Made by a program: the position numbers and the translations under genes. From an uncultured Flavobacteriaceae bacterium (lineage in GTDB: Bacteria > Bacteroidota > Bacteroidia > Flavobacteriales > Flavobacteriaceae), in the NCBI GenBank assembly GCA_937959395.1, contig CALGLR010000037.1:42927-106926 (forward strand): DNA of 64,000 nucleotides. Direction: 5' to 3'. Below, in pieces: positions 19,701-27,457 of the stretch. Position 1 is the stretch's first letter, and every line of letters starts with the position of its first letter. The notes under the pieces are model-generated. The model was not told where the DNA came from. It searched no databases and saw nothing but the letters and a program-made list of their open reading frames with translations.

Positions 19701-21538
19701 ATTATTGGGTCACTGACGATTGTGGTAATAGAACCGAAAATTTACTAGTCGTACTTACTTTTGAAGACACAACACCTCCTGTTCTTGAAAACTGTGGTAG
19801 TGTAGCCAATGAAACGGTGGAATGTGAAGGAGATGGTAATGAAGACCTAGCCATAGCTTGGAATGCTCAAAACCTTAGTTCACTTAGCGGTTGTGCTACT
19901 GATGATTGTGATCCTAATGCAACTTTTGATTCTGACAGTGATTATGACTGGGCGAATTTTGAACCTAATACACCAGGAGAATGTTCTGGAGGAGGAAGAC
20001 TACCTGTTAACTATTGGGTTACTGACGATTGCGGGAATAGAACCGAAAATTTACTAGTCGTACTTACTTTTGAAGACACAACACCTCCTGTTCTTGAAAA
20101 CTGTGGCGGTGTAGCTAATGAAACAGTAGAATGTGAAGGAGACGGTAATGAAGACCTAGCTATAGCTTGGAATGCTCAAAATCTTAGTTCACTTAGCGGT
20201 TGTGCTACTGATGATTGTGATCCTAATGCAACTTTTGATTCTGACAGTGATTATGACTGGGCGAATTTTGAACCTAATACACCAGAAGCATGTACTGGAG
20301 GAGGAAGACTTCCTGTTAATTACTGGGTCACTGACGATTGTGGTAATAGAACCGAAAATTTACTAGTCGTACTTACTTTTGAAGACACAACACCTCCAGT
20401 TCTTGAAAATTGTGGTAGTGTAGCCAATGAAACGGTGGAATGTGAAGGAGAAGGCAATGAAGACCTTGCTATAAATTGGAATAATCAAAACCTTAGCACA
20501 CTTAGTGGCTGTGCAACAGATGATTGTGATCCTAATGCTGTTTTTAATTCTGATAGTGATTATGATTGGGCTAATTTTGAAGCTAATCTACCAGGAGAAT
20601 GTTCTGGAGGAGGAAGACTACCTGTTAATTATTGGGTCACAGACGATTGTGGAAATAGAACCGAAAATTTACTAGTTATACTTACTTTTGAAGACACAAC
20701 TGGACCACAATTAGTAACAAGTATTCAAACTCCAATTACTCTTGTTTGCTCTGAAGTACCTGAGGTACCAGAATTAGAATTTGTTGATGGTTGTTCAGAT
20801 GCAGAAATTACTATAGAATTTGAAGAAGTAAATGGTGATCTTGGTGATGGATCAGATTATCAAGTTATTAGAACTTGGACCGTTACTGATATTTGTGGTA
20901 ATGAGGCAGTATATCCACAAATTATAAATGTAATTAATGAAACATTAATTAACGATCTTTCTTCTGAGAGATGCTATGATGACGGACCAATAGATTTATT
21001 TACTTTCTTACCTGGAAATACAGACACTAGTGGAGACTGGATAATAGTATCCGCAGTTAATGATAATATTGAAGTTAATAGTGGTGTGTTTGATCCTTCT
21101 GAATTAGATCAAGAAGAAGATCTAGGAGATTATGTATTCTCTTATACAATTGCTAAAGGATACTGTCTAGAACAGACCGAAGTAACAATAACTCTTAATG
21201 ACATTTGCGTAGTTAAAGCCTGCGGATTAGAAGACTTTACTATTTCTAAAGCTCTAACTCCAAATGGGGATGAATTCAATGAATTTTTTAAAGTTACAGC
21301 CGTTAAAGATTGTAAGTTTAAAATTGATGTAAAAATATTTAATCGCTATGGAGCCATAGTCTTTCAAAACGAAGATTACCAAAATGACTGGAGTGCAGAT
21401 TCTCATAGTTCTTCTATTGGTGGCGCTAACCAATTACCAAATGGAACCTATTATTATGTGATTGTTGTAACTGGAGAATTTGATGGAGGTAGTGGTTTAA
21501 AGCCTCTTAGTGGCCCATTATTTATTGGAACAAAATAA
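16754..21538 (+). CDS. Giant repeat adhesin B with T9SS type B sorting domain
   Basis: A 1594-residue paralogue of adhesin A. The ATG at 16754 gives a signal peptide (MKNLKKLNLIITVLLLFSV, cleaved after TTAFS). The first ~600 residues match adhesin A closely, including long blocks of identical DNA, and the last ~100 residues carry the same type B signal (ALTPNGDEFNEFF, LPNGTYYYV). The middle differs: seven HYR-like repeats at residues 619-1313, of which the last four are nearly identical 103-residue units with WVTDDCGNRTENLLV. It is a separate transcription unit behind a terminator, without its own SprF, so it probably shares the PorP/SprF and OmpA proteins of the upstream operon (inference). 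Confidence 0.88.
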   Translation: MKNLKKLNLIITVLLLFSVTTAFSQLKEAFQPRYSETLKGDLTIIANNTVSLNRTQPYNGELNNNALDMVYVDIDTDPTTFNSSNANLRNPDPNAACLSIEKVLLYWAASDLGEIVNGVELDNQPNWDYRDVKLRLPGQANYNTIRADNVIYRGRDEHFSNDPYICFKDITADVTSLADPFGTYQVANVEGKIGALEEHDQPNSSTGVSGGWQILVIYKSPDFNLKNISIFDGYAHVTRDRNSFPVSFDGFQTIPNGPVRAEIAFGALEGDRGILGDRLQIRNVANVFEDLVAPSRPNDNFFNSRITIGQPGDDNFTDRNPASLNTLGFDSALFPLRNPGNSIINNNQTSATLRLVSTGETYGLYLLGFAVEVFEPVLVPIIHTATPNPITPSDDPNANVVTYNTQMTNNGNDNAINITFSTTIPLGSELIQPITGLPTGITPNYDNATRILTFTALDGLLDVGDTINFNYQTRVNDRCTFLENGCSATLESGMVGVFQGEINGDTQTTGSSDGTDSCGVGNDNPTTVQVNEPDVATWTTNPGALDVTLECDDLTGLEDAQNQNPVADCANLIPIKTTGDFVPDITACASNGTYTNTWSFTDACGRTIADFVQVITIQDTTPPDLSLCTDVVDETLECTGVDIITIAEQWNQNNEDSLTNCGTDNCDRDTEFNVTSDFDPANIEPTCGGGAILTVVYRVSDDCENSETRTATLTIEDTTPPDVTACTVGNQEAECGTPEENETFADQWDLNNIAAFQTCASDLCSGFSVTSDYDFDLLNTTCGPCGTLTVNYTLADECGNDIVQTLTLSFGDSTPPVFCSIASQTIECVMPDNQGVAEQWDMDNIERLRDCLEDDTVEIESDYEWDNHVPTDCGGITIDVTYTLTDECLNSRDQIITLTIEDTTPPTLENCGSVASETVECEGDGNQDLAFAWNAQNLSTLTGCATDECNPSSNFVSDSDYDWANYEPNPPGECTGGGRLPVNYWVTDDCGNRTENLLVVLTFEDTTPPVLENCGSVANETVECEGDGNEDLAIAWNAQNLSSLSGCATDDCDPNATFDSDSDYDWANFEPNTPGECSGGGRLPVNYWVTDDCGNRTENLLVVLTFEDTTPPVLENCGGVANETVECEGDGNEDLAIAWNAQNLSSLSGCATDDCDPNATFDSDSDYDWANFEPNTPEACTGGGRLPVNYWVTDDCGNRTENLLVVLTFEDTTPPVLENCGSVANETVECEGEGNEDLAINWNNQNLSTLSGCATDDCDPNAVFNSDSDYDWANFEANLPGECSGGGRLPVNYWVTDDCGNRTENLLVILTFEDTTGPQLVTSIQTPITLVCSEVPEVPELEFVDGCSDAEITIEFEEVNGDLGDGSDYQVIRTWTVTDICGNEAVYPQIINVINETLINDLSSERCYDDGPIDLFTFLPGNTDTSGDWIIVSAVNDNIEVNSGVFDPSELDQEEDLGDYVFSYTIAKGYCLEQTEVTITLNDICVVKACGLEDFTISKALTPNGDEFNEFFKVTAVKDCKFKIDVKIFNRYGAIVFQNEDYQNDWSADSHSSSIGGANQLPNGTYYYVIVVTGEFDGGSGLKPLSGPLFIGTK
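18608..20692 (+). repeat. Seven tandem repeats in adhesin B; last four are 309-bp near-copies
   Basis: Repeat boundaries are at the D of D(T/S)TPP. The first three units (from 18608) are diverged from one another. Units at 19457, 19766, 20075 and 20384 are each exactly 309 bp and almost identical in DNA, ending at 20692. The homogeneity points to recent amplification or gene conversion. Confidence 0.9.
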
Positions 21539-21605
21539 GCTTTAATTAAAAAAATAAATAGAGTGTTTAAAATATATTTAATAGTAAACAGTATATAAAA
21601 CAGAA

Positions 21606-21628
21606 AGAGCTACCTTTTGGGTAGCTCT
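21606..21628. terminator. Stem-loop between convergent genes
   Basis: AGAGCTACC and GGTAGCTCT form a 9-bp stem with a 5-base loop between adhesin B and the converging CAP-domain gene. T tracts on both sides are weak (TTTCTG on the minus strand), so it may act as a bidirectional terminator or a 3'-end stabiliser. Confidence 0.55.
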
Positions 21629-21659
21629 AATCCGATCATTCTAAATAACAACCAATTAT

Positions 21660-22154
21660 TTATCTCTTTATAAAAATATTTGTGAAATACCATCTTCCGT
21701 CTTGATTCTGCTCTGCAGAAACTTCGAAATCGGTAAAATCACCTTCTAAATTCGTTCTATGTCCTTCGCTGTTTATCCATGCATTAACTACAGATTCCGC
21801 AGATGTGTATGCATAAGCGACATTTTCTGAAACTTTATAAGCTCCAACATTATTTACTAAATAATTTTTTCTTGAAAAAAAGTTGTTGTGAGAAACTTGC
21901 TCACTTTCAATCATATAATCAGTATGACCAAAAGCTTTACCCTTTACAATTTCATTTCTACCTAAAGCATTAAGACCTTTACTTATTCTATATTCATTAA
22001 TAAGTTCCATTATCTCAATTTCTATATCTTTCGATTCTGGAATAACTAATAATTCAGTAGAGTCTTCATATTGTATATCTTCGTTGTCTGTAGAACAAGA
22101 AACACTAAATAAGGCAAGAAATAATAAACTGAGTAGGTTTAATGATAGTTTCAT
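21660..22154 (-). CDS. CAP (SCP/PR-1) domain lipoprotein
   Basis: A 164-residue exported protein. Signal peptide with lipobox (LFSVSC, Cys20), a short linker, then a CAP domain: ELINEYRISKGLNAL, GHTDYMIESEQVSHNNF, SENVAYAY and WINSEGHRTNLEG hold the usual CAP His and Glu residues. Bacterial CAP proteins are cell-surface or periplasmic with largely unknown function. The upstream DNA (22249-22340) carries several phased TCGA-centred motifs, which suggests specific regulation. Confidence 0.88.
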   Translation of the reverse strand: MKLSLNLLSLLFLALFSVSCSTDNEDIQYEDSTELLVIPESKDIEIEIMELINEYRISKGLNALGRNEIVKGKAFGHTDYMIESEQVSHNNFFSRKNYLVNNVGAYKVSENVAYAYTSAESVVNAWINSEGHRTNLEGDFTDFEVSAEQNQDGRWYFTNIFIKR

Positions 22155-22248
22155 AATAAAGGGATATTGTTTGTTTGGGATTACTAATATATCCAGGATG
22201 TTTTAAGAAAAATGTTAAAGAAATGTTAAAATCGATCAAGAGCGTGCA

Positions 22249-22340
22249 TTTCATCGAAAAACTATGTTTTTAATCGACGAAAAGACATTGATTGAATGAG
22301 GTTTTGTGTTTTTCGACGAAATAATGATGCTTTTTATCGT
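22249..22340 (-). promoter_or_regulatory. Phased TTTCRTCGA-type motifs upstream of the CAP gene
   Basis: In the 268-base gap before the CAP gene, the strings TCATCGA (22251), ATCGACGA (22273), TTCGACGA (22312) and TATCGT (22335) recur. TCGA cores lie 20 and 39 bases apart, close to two and four helical turns. A regulator binding one DNA face is inferred; LytTR-type proteins are known to bind repeats spaced about this way. Confidence 0.35.
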
Positions 22341-22422
22341 AAACACCTCTATATATAAGTATTAAGAACGCTCTAATAGTTTTTATATAAATATATGTGT
22401 AGTTAAAGACTCTAAAAATGGC

Positions 22423-23070
22423 TTATGGAGATAATCTAGATTTCTCCCAACTTAAATCTATATTCTTTTCATAAAAGATTCTATCATGAAGACGGTTTGG
22501 TCGTCCTTGCCAGAATTCAATAGAAATTGGATTTACAATAAACCCTCCCCAATGCTTTGGTTTATTAATAGGTTTATTTTTTAAAGCCACTTCTATAGCT
22601 TCTAATTTTTTTTCTAAAAATTCACGGTTTACTATTTTCTCACTTTGATTAGATACTATAGCTCCTAATTGACTTCCTCTTGGACGCGAATTAAAATAGA
22701 CTGTACTTTCCTCTTTAGATACCTTTTGCGCAACTCCTTTAATAATAACTTGCCTTTCTGCTTCTTCCCAAAAAAAGGACAAGCAGACATTAGGATTATT
22801 TATAATAGCTATTCCTTTTTCACTTTCATAGTTTGTATAAAACACAAATCCTTCCTCTGTATATTTTTTTAGTAGCACTACTCTACTCTTTGGAAAACCA
22901 TCTAAACCAATTGTAGATATGGTCATGGCATTAGTTTCTTGATTAGGAAAATTAGTATCAACTTCTAAAAACCAATCTTTAAATAACTCAATAGGAATCT
23001 TTGGAGTATCATTAAGTAATAATTCTCCTTTTTCATACGATTTACGGTAATCTCCTAAGTCTTTTTCCAT
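22423..23070 (-). CDS. pdxH: Pyridoxamine 5'-phosphate oxidase
   Basis: FMN-dependent oxidase making pyridoxal 5'-phosphate from the 5'-phosphates of pyridoxine or pyridoxamine. At 215 residues it has the family length. N-terminal LGDYRKSYEKGELL, the FMN/substrate segments SRVVLLKKYTEEGFVFYTNY and RPRGSQLGAIVSNQS, and the C-terminal signature EFWQGRPNRLHDR are all present. It follows rnz after a 188-base gap that contains a possible own promoter. Confidence 0.95.
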   Translation of the reverse strand: MEKDLGDYRKSYEKGELLLNDTPKIPIELFKDWFLEVDTNFPNQETNAMTISTIGLDGFPKSRVVLLKKYTEEGFVFYTNYESEKGIAIINNPNVCLSFFWEEAERQVIIKGVAQKVSKEESTVYFNSRPRGSQLGAIVSNQSEKIVNREFLEKKLEAIEVALKNKPINKPKHWGGFIVNPISIEFWQGRPNRLHDRIFYEKNIDLSWEKSRLSP

Positions 23071-23189
23071 ATTGCAATTTACATGATTTAAAAATTGTTA
23101 TAAAACAATTTTTATTAACTATCTCTATCTAGTAATGGTATAAATTGAAACTATGAGTAATAATGATTTTTGAAATGACATTAATTTTG

Positions 23190-23197
23190 CAAAAATA
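23190..23197 (-). promoter_or_regulatory. Possible -7 box of pdxH
   Basis: On the minus strand the sequence reads TATTTTTG, an exact TAnnTTTG, 120 bases before the pdxH start. The adjoining plus-strand bases 23182-23189 read TAATTTTG, so the site is symmetric and could be chance in AT-rich DNA. Confidence 0.3.
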
Positions 23198-23258
23198 GAA
23201 GAATATAAAAAAGTCTGAGAATTATCTTTTCTAAACCTACTAATATTATAACGTGTTA

Positions 23259-24167
23259 TTAATTAAAATCGAAAACTTTACCATCATCGGCCAACTCAAC
23301 ATCTTCAAAAAACTCATTGGCTTCAATTTTAAATGCATTTAAATCATCATAGCGAGTTGAATAATGTCCTAACAACAATTTACCAACATTTGACAATTTA
23401 GCAATTTTAGCAGCTTCTTTGGCGGTACTGTGTTTTGTTTTTGGAGCAAGTGCTTTATGTTTCTCTAAGAAAGTAGATTCATGATATAATACATCTACAT
23501 CCTTAATTATAGGAATAATAGATTCATTATATGCTGTATCACTACAAAACGCATAGCTCTTTGGGGGATTTGCCGGTTTTGTTACGGTTTCATTTTTAAT
23601 AAGTATACCTTTAGTATTTTCTACATCAAAACCTTGTTTTAGCTTTCTGTAATAAGCAACATCTATTTCTGCATTAAGTACAGCATTCATATCCAACTTA
23701 CGGTCTCCTTCTTTTTCTTTAAATAAAAAACCATTAGTATATACTCTATGATCTAATGGAATTGTATGAACTTCAATTTTTTCATCTTCAAAAATCAACT
23801 GGGAATCAGTACTAGTTAATTCATGAAAAAACAACTTGTAGTTAGTCCATGAATTGGCTAATTTCATTTGTAATGTAATAACCTCTTTTAAACCTTTAGG
23901 AGCGTATATATGTAAGTCGGCTTCTCTGGTTAATAATCTAAATGTAGAAATTAAACCTACTAAGCCAAAAAAATGATCTCCATGTAAATGTGATATAAAA
24001 ATATGCTTTATACGATTAAATTTAATTTTATGTCTACGTAATTCCACCTGTGTCCCTTCTCCACAATCTATAAGAAAAAGGTGGTTGTTTATTTCTAATA
24101 CTTGAGAAGTGGGATTAGTAAATGTTCTTGGAGTAGCACTATAGCAACCTAATATATTTAATTTCAT
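23259..24167 (-). CDS. rnz: Ribonuclease Z
   Basis: Metallo-beta-lactamase-fold endonuclease that removes the 3' trailer of tRNA precursors. The 302-residue length fits the short RNase Z form. The zinc motif SHLHGDHFFGL is at about residues 59-69, with further ligands in FCSDTAYNE and LLGHYSTRY, and the flexible-arm region lies between. Start LNILGCYSATPRTFTNPTSQ is typical. It lies downstream of the STAS-like gene (64-base gap) but also has an exact -7 box only 10 bases before its ATG. Confidence 0.95.
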   Translation of the reverse strand: MKLNILGCYSATPRTFTNPTSQVLEINNHLFLIDCGEGTQVELRRHKIKFNRIKHIFISHLHGDHFFGLVGLISTFRLLTREADLHIYAPKGLKEVITLQMKLANSWTNYKLFFHELTSTDSQLIFEDEKIEVHTIPLDHRVYTNGFLFKEKEGDRKLDMNAVLNAEIDVAYYRKLKQGFDVENTKGILIKNETVTKPANPPKSYAFCSDTAYNESIIPIIKDVDVLYHESTFLEKHKALAPKTKHSTAKEAAKIAKLSNVGKLLLGHYSTRYDDLNAFKIEANEFFEDVELADDGKVFDFN

Positions 24168-24176
24168 TTAAAGTTT

Positions 24177-24184
24177 CAAATTTA
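24177..24184 (-). promoter_or_regulatory. Putative -7 box directly before rnz
   Basis: TAAATTTG on the minus strand fits TAnnTTTG. The box ends 9 bases before the rnz ATG, which would give a nearly leaderless mRNA, so it may be a chance match. Confidence 0.35.
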
Positions 24185-24231
24185 TGACATTGGGGAGTTT
24201 AATAAATGTTAAACAATAAACATATTAACTC

Positions 24232-24564
24232 TTATATTTCTAAATCTCGTTCAATATCTTCCATTTCAATAATATCGAATGCTTCTTGTGTTGAAGGTAC
24301 TACAATGAGTTCTTCCGGAATATCGTTAAAATTCGTATTATTAGTTACTAAAACAAATGAATGCTTTGTAGCACGATGCGCTTTAGAGATTCTTAAAAAC
24401 TCAATAATTTGTTCGGGTGTTATTTCTCCTAAGCTTGATAAATTTACAATGATATTATCATTTTTAAATTTAGGATGTAGCGTTTCAATCTTCTTTACTA
24501 ACTCAATAATTGTTGCCTTTTCTTGAGTGATAATGGAAATATTTCCTTCTCTATCTATGATCAT
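24232..24564 (-). CDS. STAS-like protein next to rnz
   Basis: A 110-residue soluble protein with alternating strands and helices (IVNLSSLGEITPEQIIEFLRIS, KHSFVLVTNNTNFNDIP) resembling a STAS/anti-sigma-antagonist fold; no conserved phosphoserine motif is obvious. Homologues beside rnz in flavobacteria have, to my recollection, often been labelled ribonuclease Z, but it has no metallo-beta-lactamase motif, so that label should not be transferred. It follows pyrB after three bases and is surely cotranscribed with it. The plus-strand frame on the opposite strand is a shadow. Function unknown. Confidence 0.75.
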   Translation of the reverse strand: MIIDREGNISIITQEKATIIELVKKIETLHPKFKNDNIIVNLSSLGEITPEQIIEFLRISKAHRATKHSFVLVTNNTNFNDIPEELIVVPSTQEAFDIIEMEDIERDLEI

Positions 24565-24567
24565 AAC

Positions 24568-25497
24568 TTATTGTTTAATTTTTGAAGCCAACAAATAAAT
24601 TACTGCCATTCTAACCGCAACTCCATTTTGTACTTGATCTAAAATGATTGCTTGTTTAGAATCGGCAACATCACTAGTTATTTCTACTCCCCTATTTATA
24701 GGTCCAGGGTGCATAATAGTAATTTCTTTATCTAGTGAGTTTAATAACTCTTTATTAACTCCAAATTGTTGTGTATATTCTCTAGTGGTTGGAAAATAAC
24801 TAATTGCCATACGCTCGTTTTGAACGCGTAACATATTTGCTACATCACACCAATTTAATGCTTTTCTAAGGTTTGTTTCTACTTTAACTCCTAATTTGTC
24901 TATATATTTAGGTAATAATGTTTTTGGCCCGCAAACCATAACATTAGCCCCTTGAAGTTTTAAAGCGAAAATATTTGATAATGCGACTCTACTATGTAAA
25001 ATATCGCCTACAATAACGACGTTTTTGCCAGCGACATCCCCTAATTTCTCTCGTATAGAATAAGAATCTAATAAGGCTTGTGTAGGGTGTTCGTGCGCGC
25101 CATCTCCTGCATTGATAATATTAGCATTAACATGTTTAGATAAGAAAACACTCGCTCCAGGGTTTGGGTGCCGCATCACTACCATATCTACTTTCATAGA
25201 TAGGATATTATTAACGGTATCTATAAGTGTTTCCCCTTTTTTTACTGAAGATTGTCCTGCTGAAAAATTGATAACATCTGCAGATAATCTTTTTTCGGCT
25301 AATTCAAATGATAATTTTGTTCGTGTTGAATTTTCGAAAAATAAATTAGCTATAGTAATGTCTCTAAGCGAAGGCACTTTTTTAATGGGTCTATTTATGA
25401 CTTCCTTAAAATGATCGGCCGTTTCAAAAATAAGTTGAATGTCTTTTTCTTGGAGGTATTTTATTCCTAATAAGTGATTAACACTTAATTCGCTCAT
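24568..25497 (-). CDS. pyrB: Aspartate carbamoyltransferase catalytic subunit
   Basis: Condenses carbamoyl phosphate with aspartate in pyrimidine synthesis. At 309 residues it has the family length. The carbamoyl-phosphate motif FENSTRTKLSFELA is at about residues 54-67; HPTQALLD, GDILHSRVALS and the C-terminal HPGPINRGVEI with the 240s-loop are intact. No pyrI regulatory subunit gene is nearby. It lies 183 bases downstream of pyrR on the same strand, matching the usual pyrR-pyrB order. Confidence 0.96.
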   Translation of the reverse strand: MSELSVNHLLGIKYLQEKDIQLIFETADHFKEVINRPIKKVPSLRDITIANLFFENSTRTKLSFELAEKRLSADVINFSAGQSSVKKGETLIDTVNNILSMKVDMVVMRHPNPGASVFLSKHVNANIINAGDGAHEHPTQALLDSYSIREKLGDVAGKNVVIVGDILHSRVALSNIFALKLQGANVMVCGPKTLLPKYIDKLGVKVETNLRKALNWCDVANMLRVQNERMAISYFPTTREYTQQFGVNKELLNSLDKEITIMHPGPINRGVEITSDVADSKQAIILDQVQNGVAVRMAVIYLLASKIKQ

Positions 25498-25680
25498 GTT
25501 CTTTCTGCTTTTGGCACTTAGCTATTGGCTATTGGCAAATTATTACTATTTATTATTAAAATCGAATCTGAATTGTAAATTCATGACTCGTTTATGTTAT
25601 CTTTTTTCTCTATTAATCTTCTACATTAGCATTTTAACTTGATAAACATCTAATTCGACTTCAATTTTTATTTCGATTTC

Positions 25681-26220
25681 TTAATTATTTATCAAATAAA
25701 CGGCATCTTCTCCTTCATTTTCTTTCCAATTCACTTTAACTTTTTCTTCATTTATGGCATCAACTTGTCGTCCTCTATAATTTGGTTGTATTGGTAAATG
25801 ACGACTAAATCGTCTATCAATTAAAGTTAATAATTCTATTTCATTTGGTCTTCCAAAAGATTGAATTGCTGTTAATGCTGCACGAATGCTCCTTCCTGTA
25901 TATAATACATCATCTACAAAAACTACTTTTTTATTTTCGATTATGAAATCGATTTCTGTAGTATTAGCTTCTAATGTTTTTTCTCCTCGTCTAAAATCGT
26001 CTCTATAAAATGTAATATCTAGTTGGCCTAATTGTAAGTTTTTAATCTTGTACTCTTCAATTAACATTTTAGCTAATCGTTTTGCAAGGTATTTACCTCT
26101 AGGTTGAATACCTATAATTACGGTATTAGAAAAATCGTTGTGATTCTCGATAAGTTGACAAGCCAATCGGTGAAGAATGATGTTTATCGTTTTAGCATTA
26201 AGTAATACTTTTTGACTCAT
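25681..26220 (-). CDS. pyrR: Bifunctional pyr regulator/uracil phosphoribosyltransferase PyrR
   Basis: A 179-residue PRTase-fold protein. The PRPP-binding loop VVFVDDVLYTGRSIRAAL is at about residues 94-111, and IGIQPRGKYLAKRL is the family's UMP/RNA-side segment. In Gram-positive bacteria PyrR attenuates pyr mRNAs; I found no obvious attenuator in the 183-base pyrR-pyrB gap, so here the role may be mainly UPRTase activity or unproven regulation. Its own -7 box lies at 26246-26253, and an IS982-type element is inserted 47 bases upstream of that box. Confidence 0.93.
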   Translation of the reverse strand: MSQKVLLNAKTINIILHRLACQLIENHNDFSNTVIIGIQPRGKYLAKRLAKMLIEEYKIKNLQLGQLDITFYRDDFRRGEKTLEANTTEIDFIIENKKVVFVDDVLYTGRSIRAALTAIQSFGRPNEIELLTLIDRRFSRHLPIQPNYRGRQVDAINEEKVKVNWKENEGEDAVYLINN

Positions 26221-26245
26221 ATACGCTTTAAAGGTATTTGAAGAT

Positions 26246-26253
26246 CAAAGTTA
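26246..26253 (-). promoter_or_regulatory. -7 promoter box of pyrR
   Basis: TAACTTTG on the minus strand fits TAnnTTTG exactly and starts 33 bases before the pyrR ATG. No good -33 TTG at standard spacing. The IS element begins beyond it at 26301, so the core promoter is intact. Confidence 0.5.
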
Positions 26254-26300
26254 GGTTAAATTATTTTTTTAATGAAATAATAAAATATAATTCTATTTGT

Positions 26301-27268
26301 ACCCGTTGTGCATTTAGGTAATATTTATTTTTAGGTTATTGATATTTCTATTGAATTCAAACATATTGATATACTGAATAACGGTCATTGCTGTTATCAT
26401 AGATAAGATTCGGTTTTTAAATCCTTCAAAAGATTTAGCATAATTTCTTCGAATCATAAATTGATCACATAGTTGAGAAGACAATGTTTCAATACGTTTT
26501 CTAGACTTCTTGAAAATATAAGGTTGTTCTTTATAATTATGTTGGTTGCCCCTCATGGGAGTTTCAAGTCTAATATTATGACATTCAAATAGGCTTAATT
26601 GATATTCTGCTGATAAGTAACCTCTGTCTCCAAGTAATAAACAATCTTTTAGTTGATGTTTTATATCCTTTAAGTAATTGACATCGTGTACAGAATCAGG
26701 ACTAATATCCATGCTATCTATAACTCCTTGTACAGAACAAACAGCATGAAGATTGTAACCATAATAATGAATTGATTGACTCGCACAATATCCTTTTTCA
26801 GGTAAGGTATAGTCTTTCTCTTTACATATTTTACTTCTGGAACTTCTTGATAATTTACAAACCTCCAAAGGCATGCTGTCAACAATATAGCAGTGCTGAG
26901 ATTGATTCAATCTCATTACTAATTCTTTGCGAAGCGATTCTCTAAAAAGAAAACGACCTTCGCTTCCTTCTATTGTAAACACTACGTTCTATTTTATGAG
27001 ATAAATCAGAAGGTAAAATTCGAAAAAGTTGGCATTCACTATCAATACTCATGTATTCTGAAGTTAAATCAATGACTATAATCTCTTTATATCGTAATTT
27101 AGGTTTACGTATTTGATGTAAATAATCCATCTTAGAATCTAATTCTTTTAAAACCTTGAGTATTTTATTGTAATTTGCTTGAAAGTTGTGCATAATGAAT
27201 TGTTGTGTGGCAACTACAATTTACTGCCTTTTAGCAGTTTGCCAACTTTTTCTAAATGCACAACGGTT
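26301..27268 (-). mobile_element. IS982-family insertion sequence
   Basis: A 968-base element bounded by inverted repeats: ACCCGTTGTGCATTTAG at the left end and, read inward from the right end, AACCGTTGTGCATTTAG (one mismatch). It carries a transposase broken into two frames. Flanks read TATTTGT on the left and TATTGTT on the right, so there is no clean target duplication. Probably old or rearranged. Confidence 0.85.
26314..27193 (-). pseudogene. IS982-family transposase, frameshifted
   Basis: The N-terminal 83 residues (27193-26942) and the C-terminal 222 residues (26982-26314) overlap by 41 bases in different frames. Together they make one ~300-residue transposase of family length. DDE residues are visible: Asp in YIVDSMPLEVCK, Asp in LLGDRGYLSAEY and Glu in RKRIETLSSQLCDQF. 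Moving from the first to the second frame needs a +1 (or -2) shift near the T-rich stretch at about 26945-26960. Programmed -1 slippage cannot do this, so a one-base insertion in a T run, and hence a pseudogene, is most likely. A sequencing indel is the alternative. Confidence 0.85.
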
Positions 27269-27354
27269 TATTGTTATAATTTTTTAATTTCCAAAGTTTA
27301 AACTTTTAGATCCCTCAAGGATATAGTTCGTATCAACTTTATTTGAAACAATTT

Positions 27355-27391
27355 GAAAAGACAAACTTTTGAAAAGACAAACTTTTGAAAA
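27355..27391. repeat. Short 16-bp tandem repeat
   Basis: GAAAAGACAAACTTTT occurs twice in a row (27355 and 27371) and starts a third time at 27387. It lies in the gap between the IS element and the propeller gene. No function is apparent. Confidence 0.8.
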
Positions 27392-27457
27392 AAATTACAT
27401 TTATCTACTTGAATTTATTAGGAATTTAAGAAATTTTAGTGATCTCTATTGTTTTAT

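Noticed and set aside
19515..20366. Three similar plus-strand reading frames of 64-77 residues inside adhesin B
   Set aside because: They are the alternative frame of the 309-bp repeats; their similarity merely mirrors the repeats, and no start signals precede them.
26291..27280. Target-site duplication of the IS982 element
   Set aside because: Flanks TATTTGT and TATTGTT differ at two positions, so a true duplication cannot be claimed.
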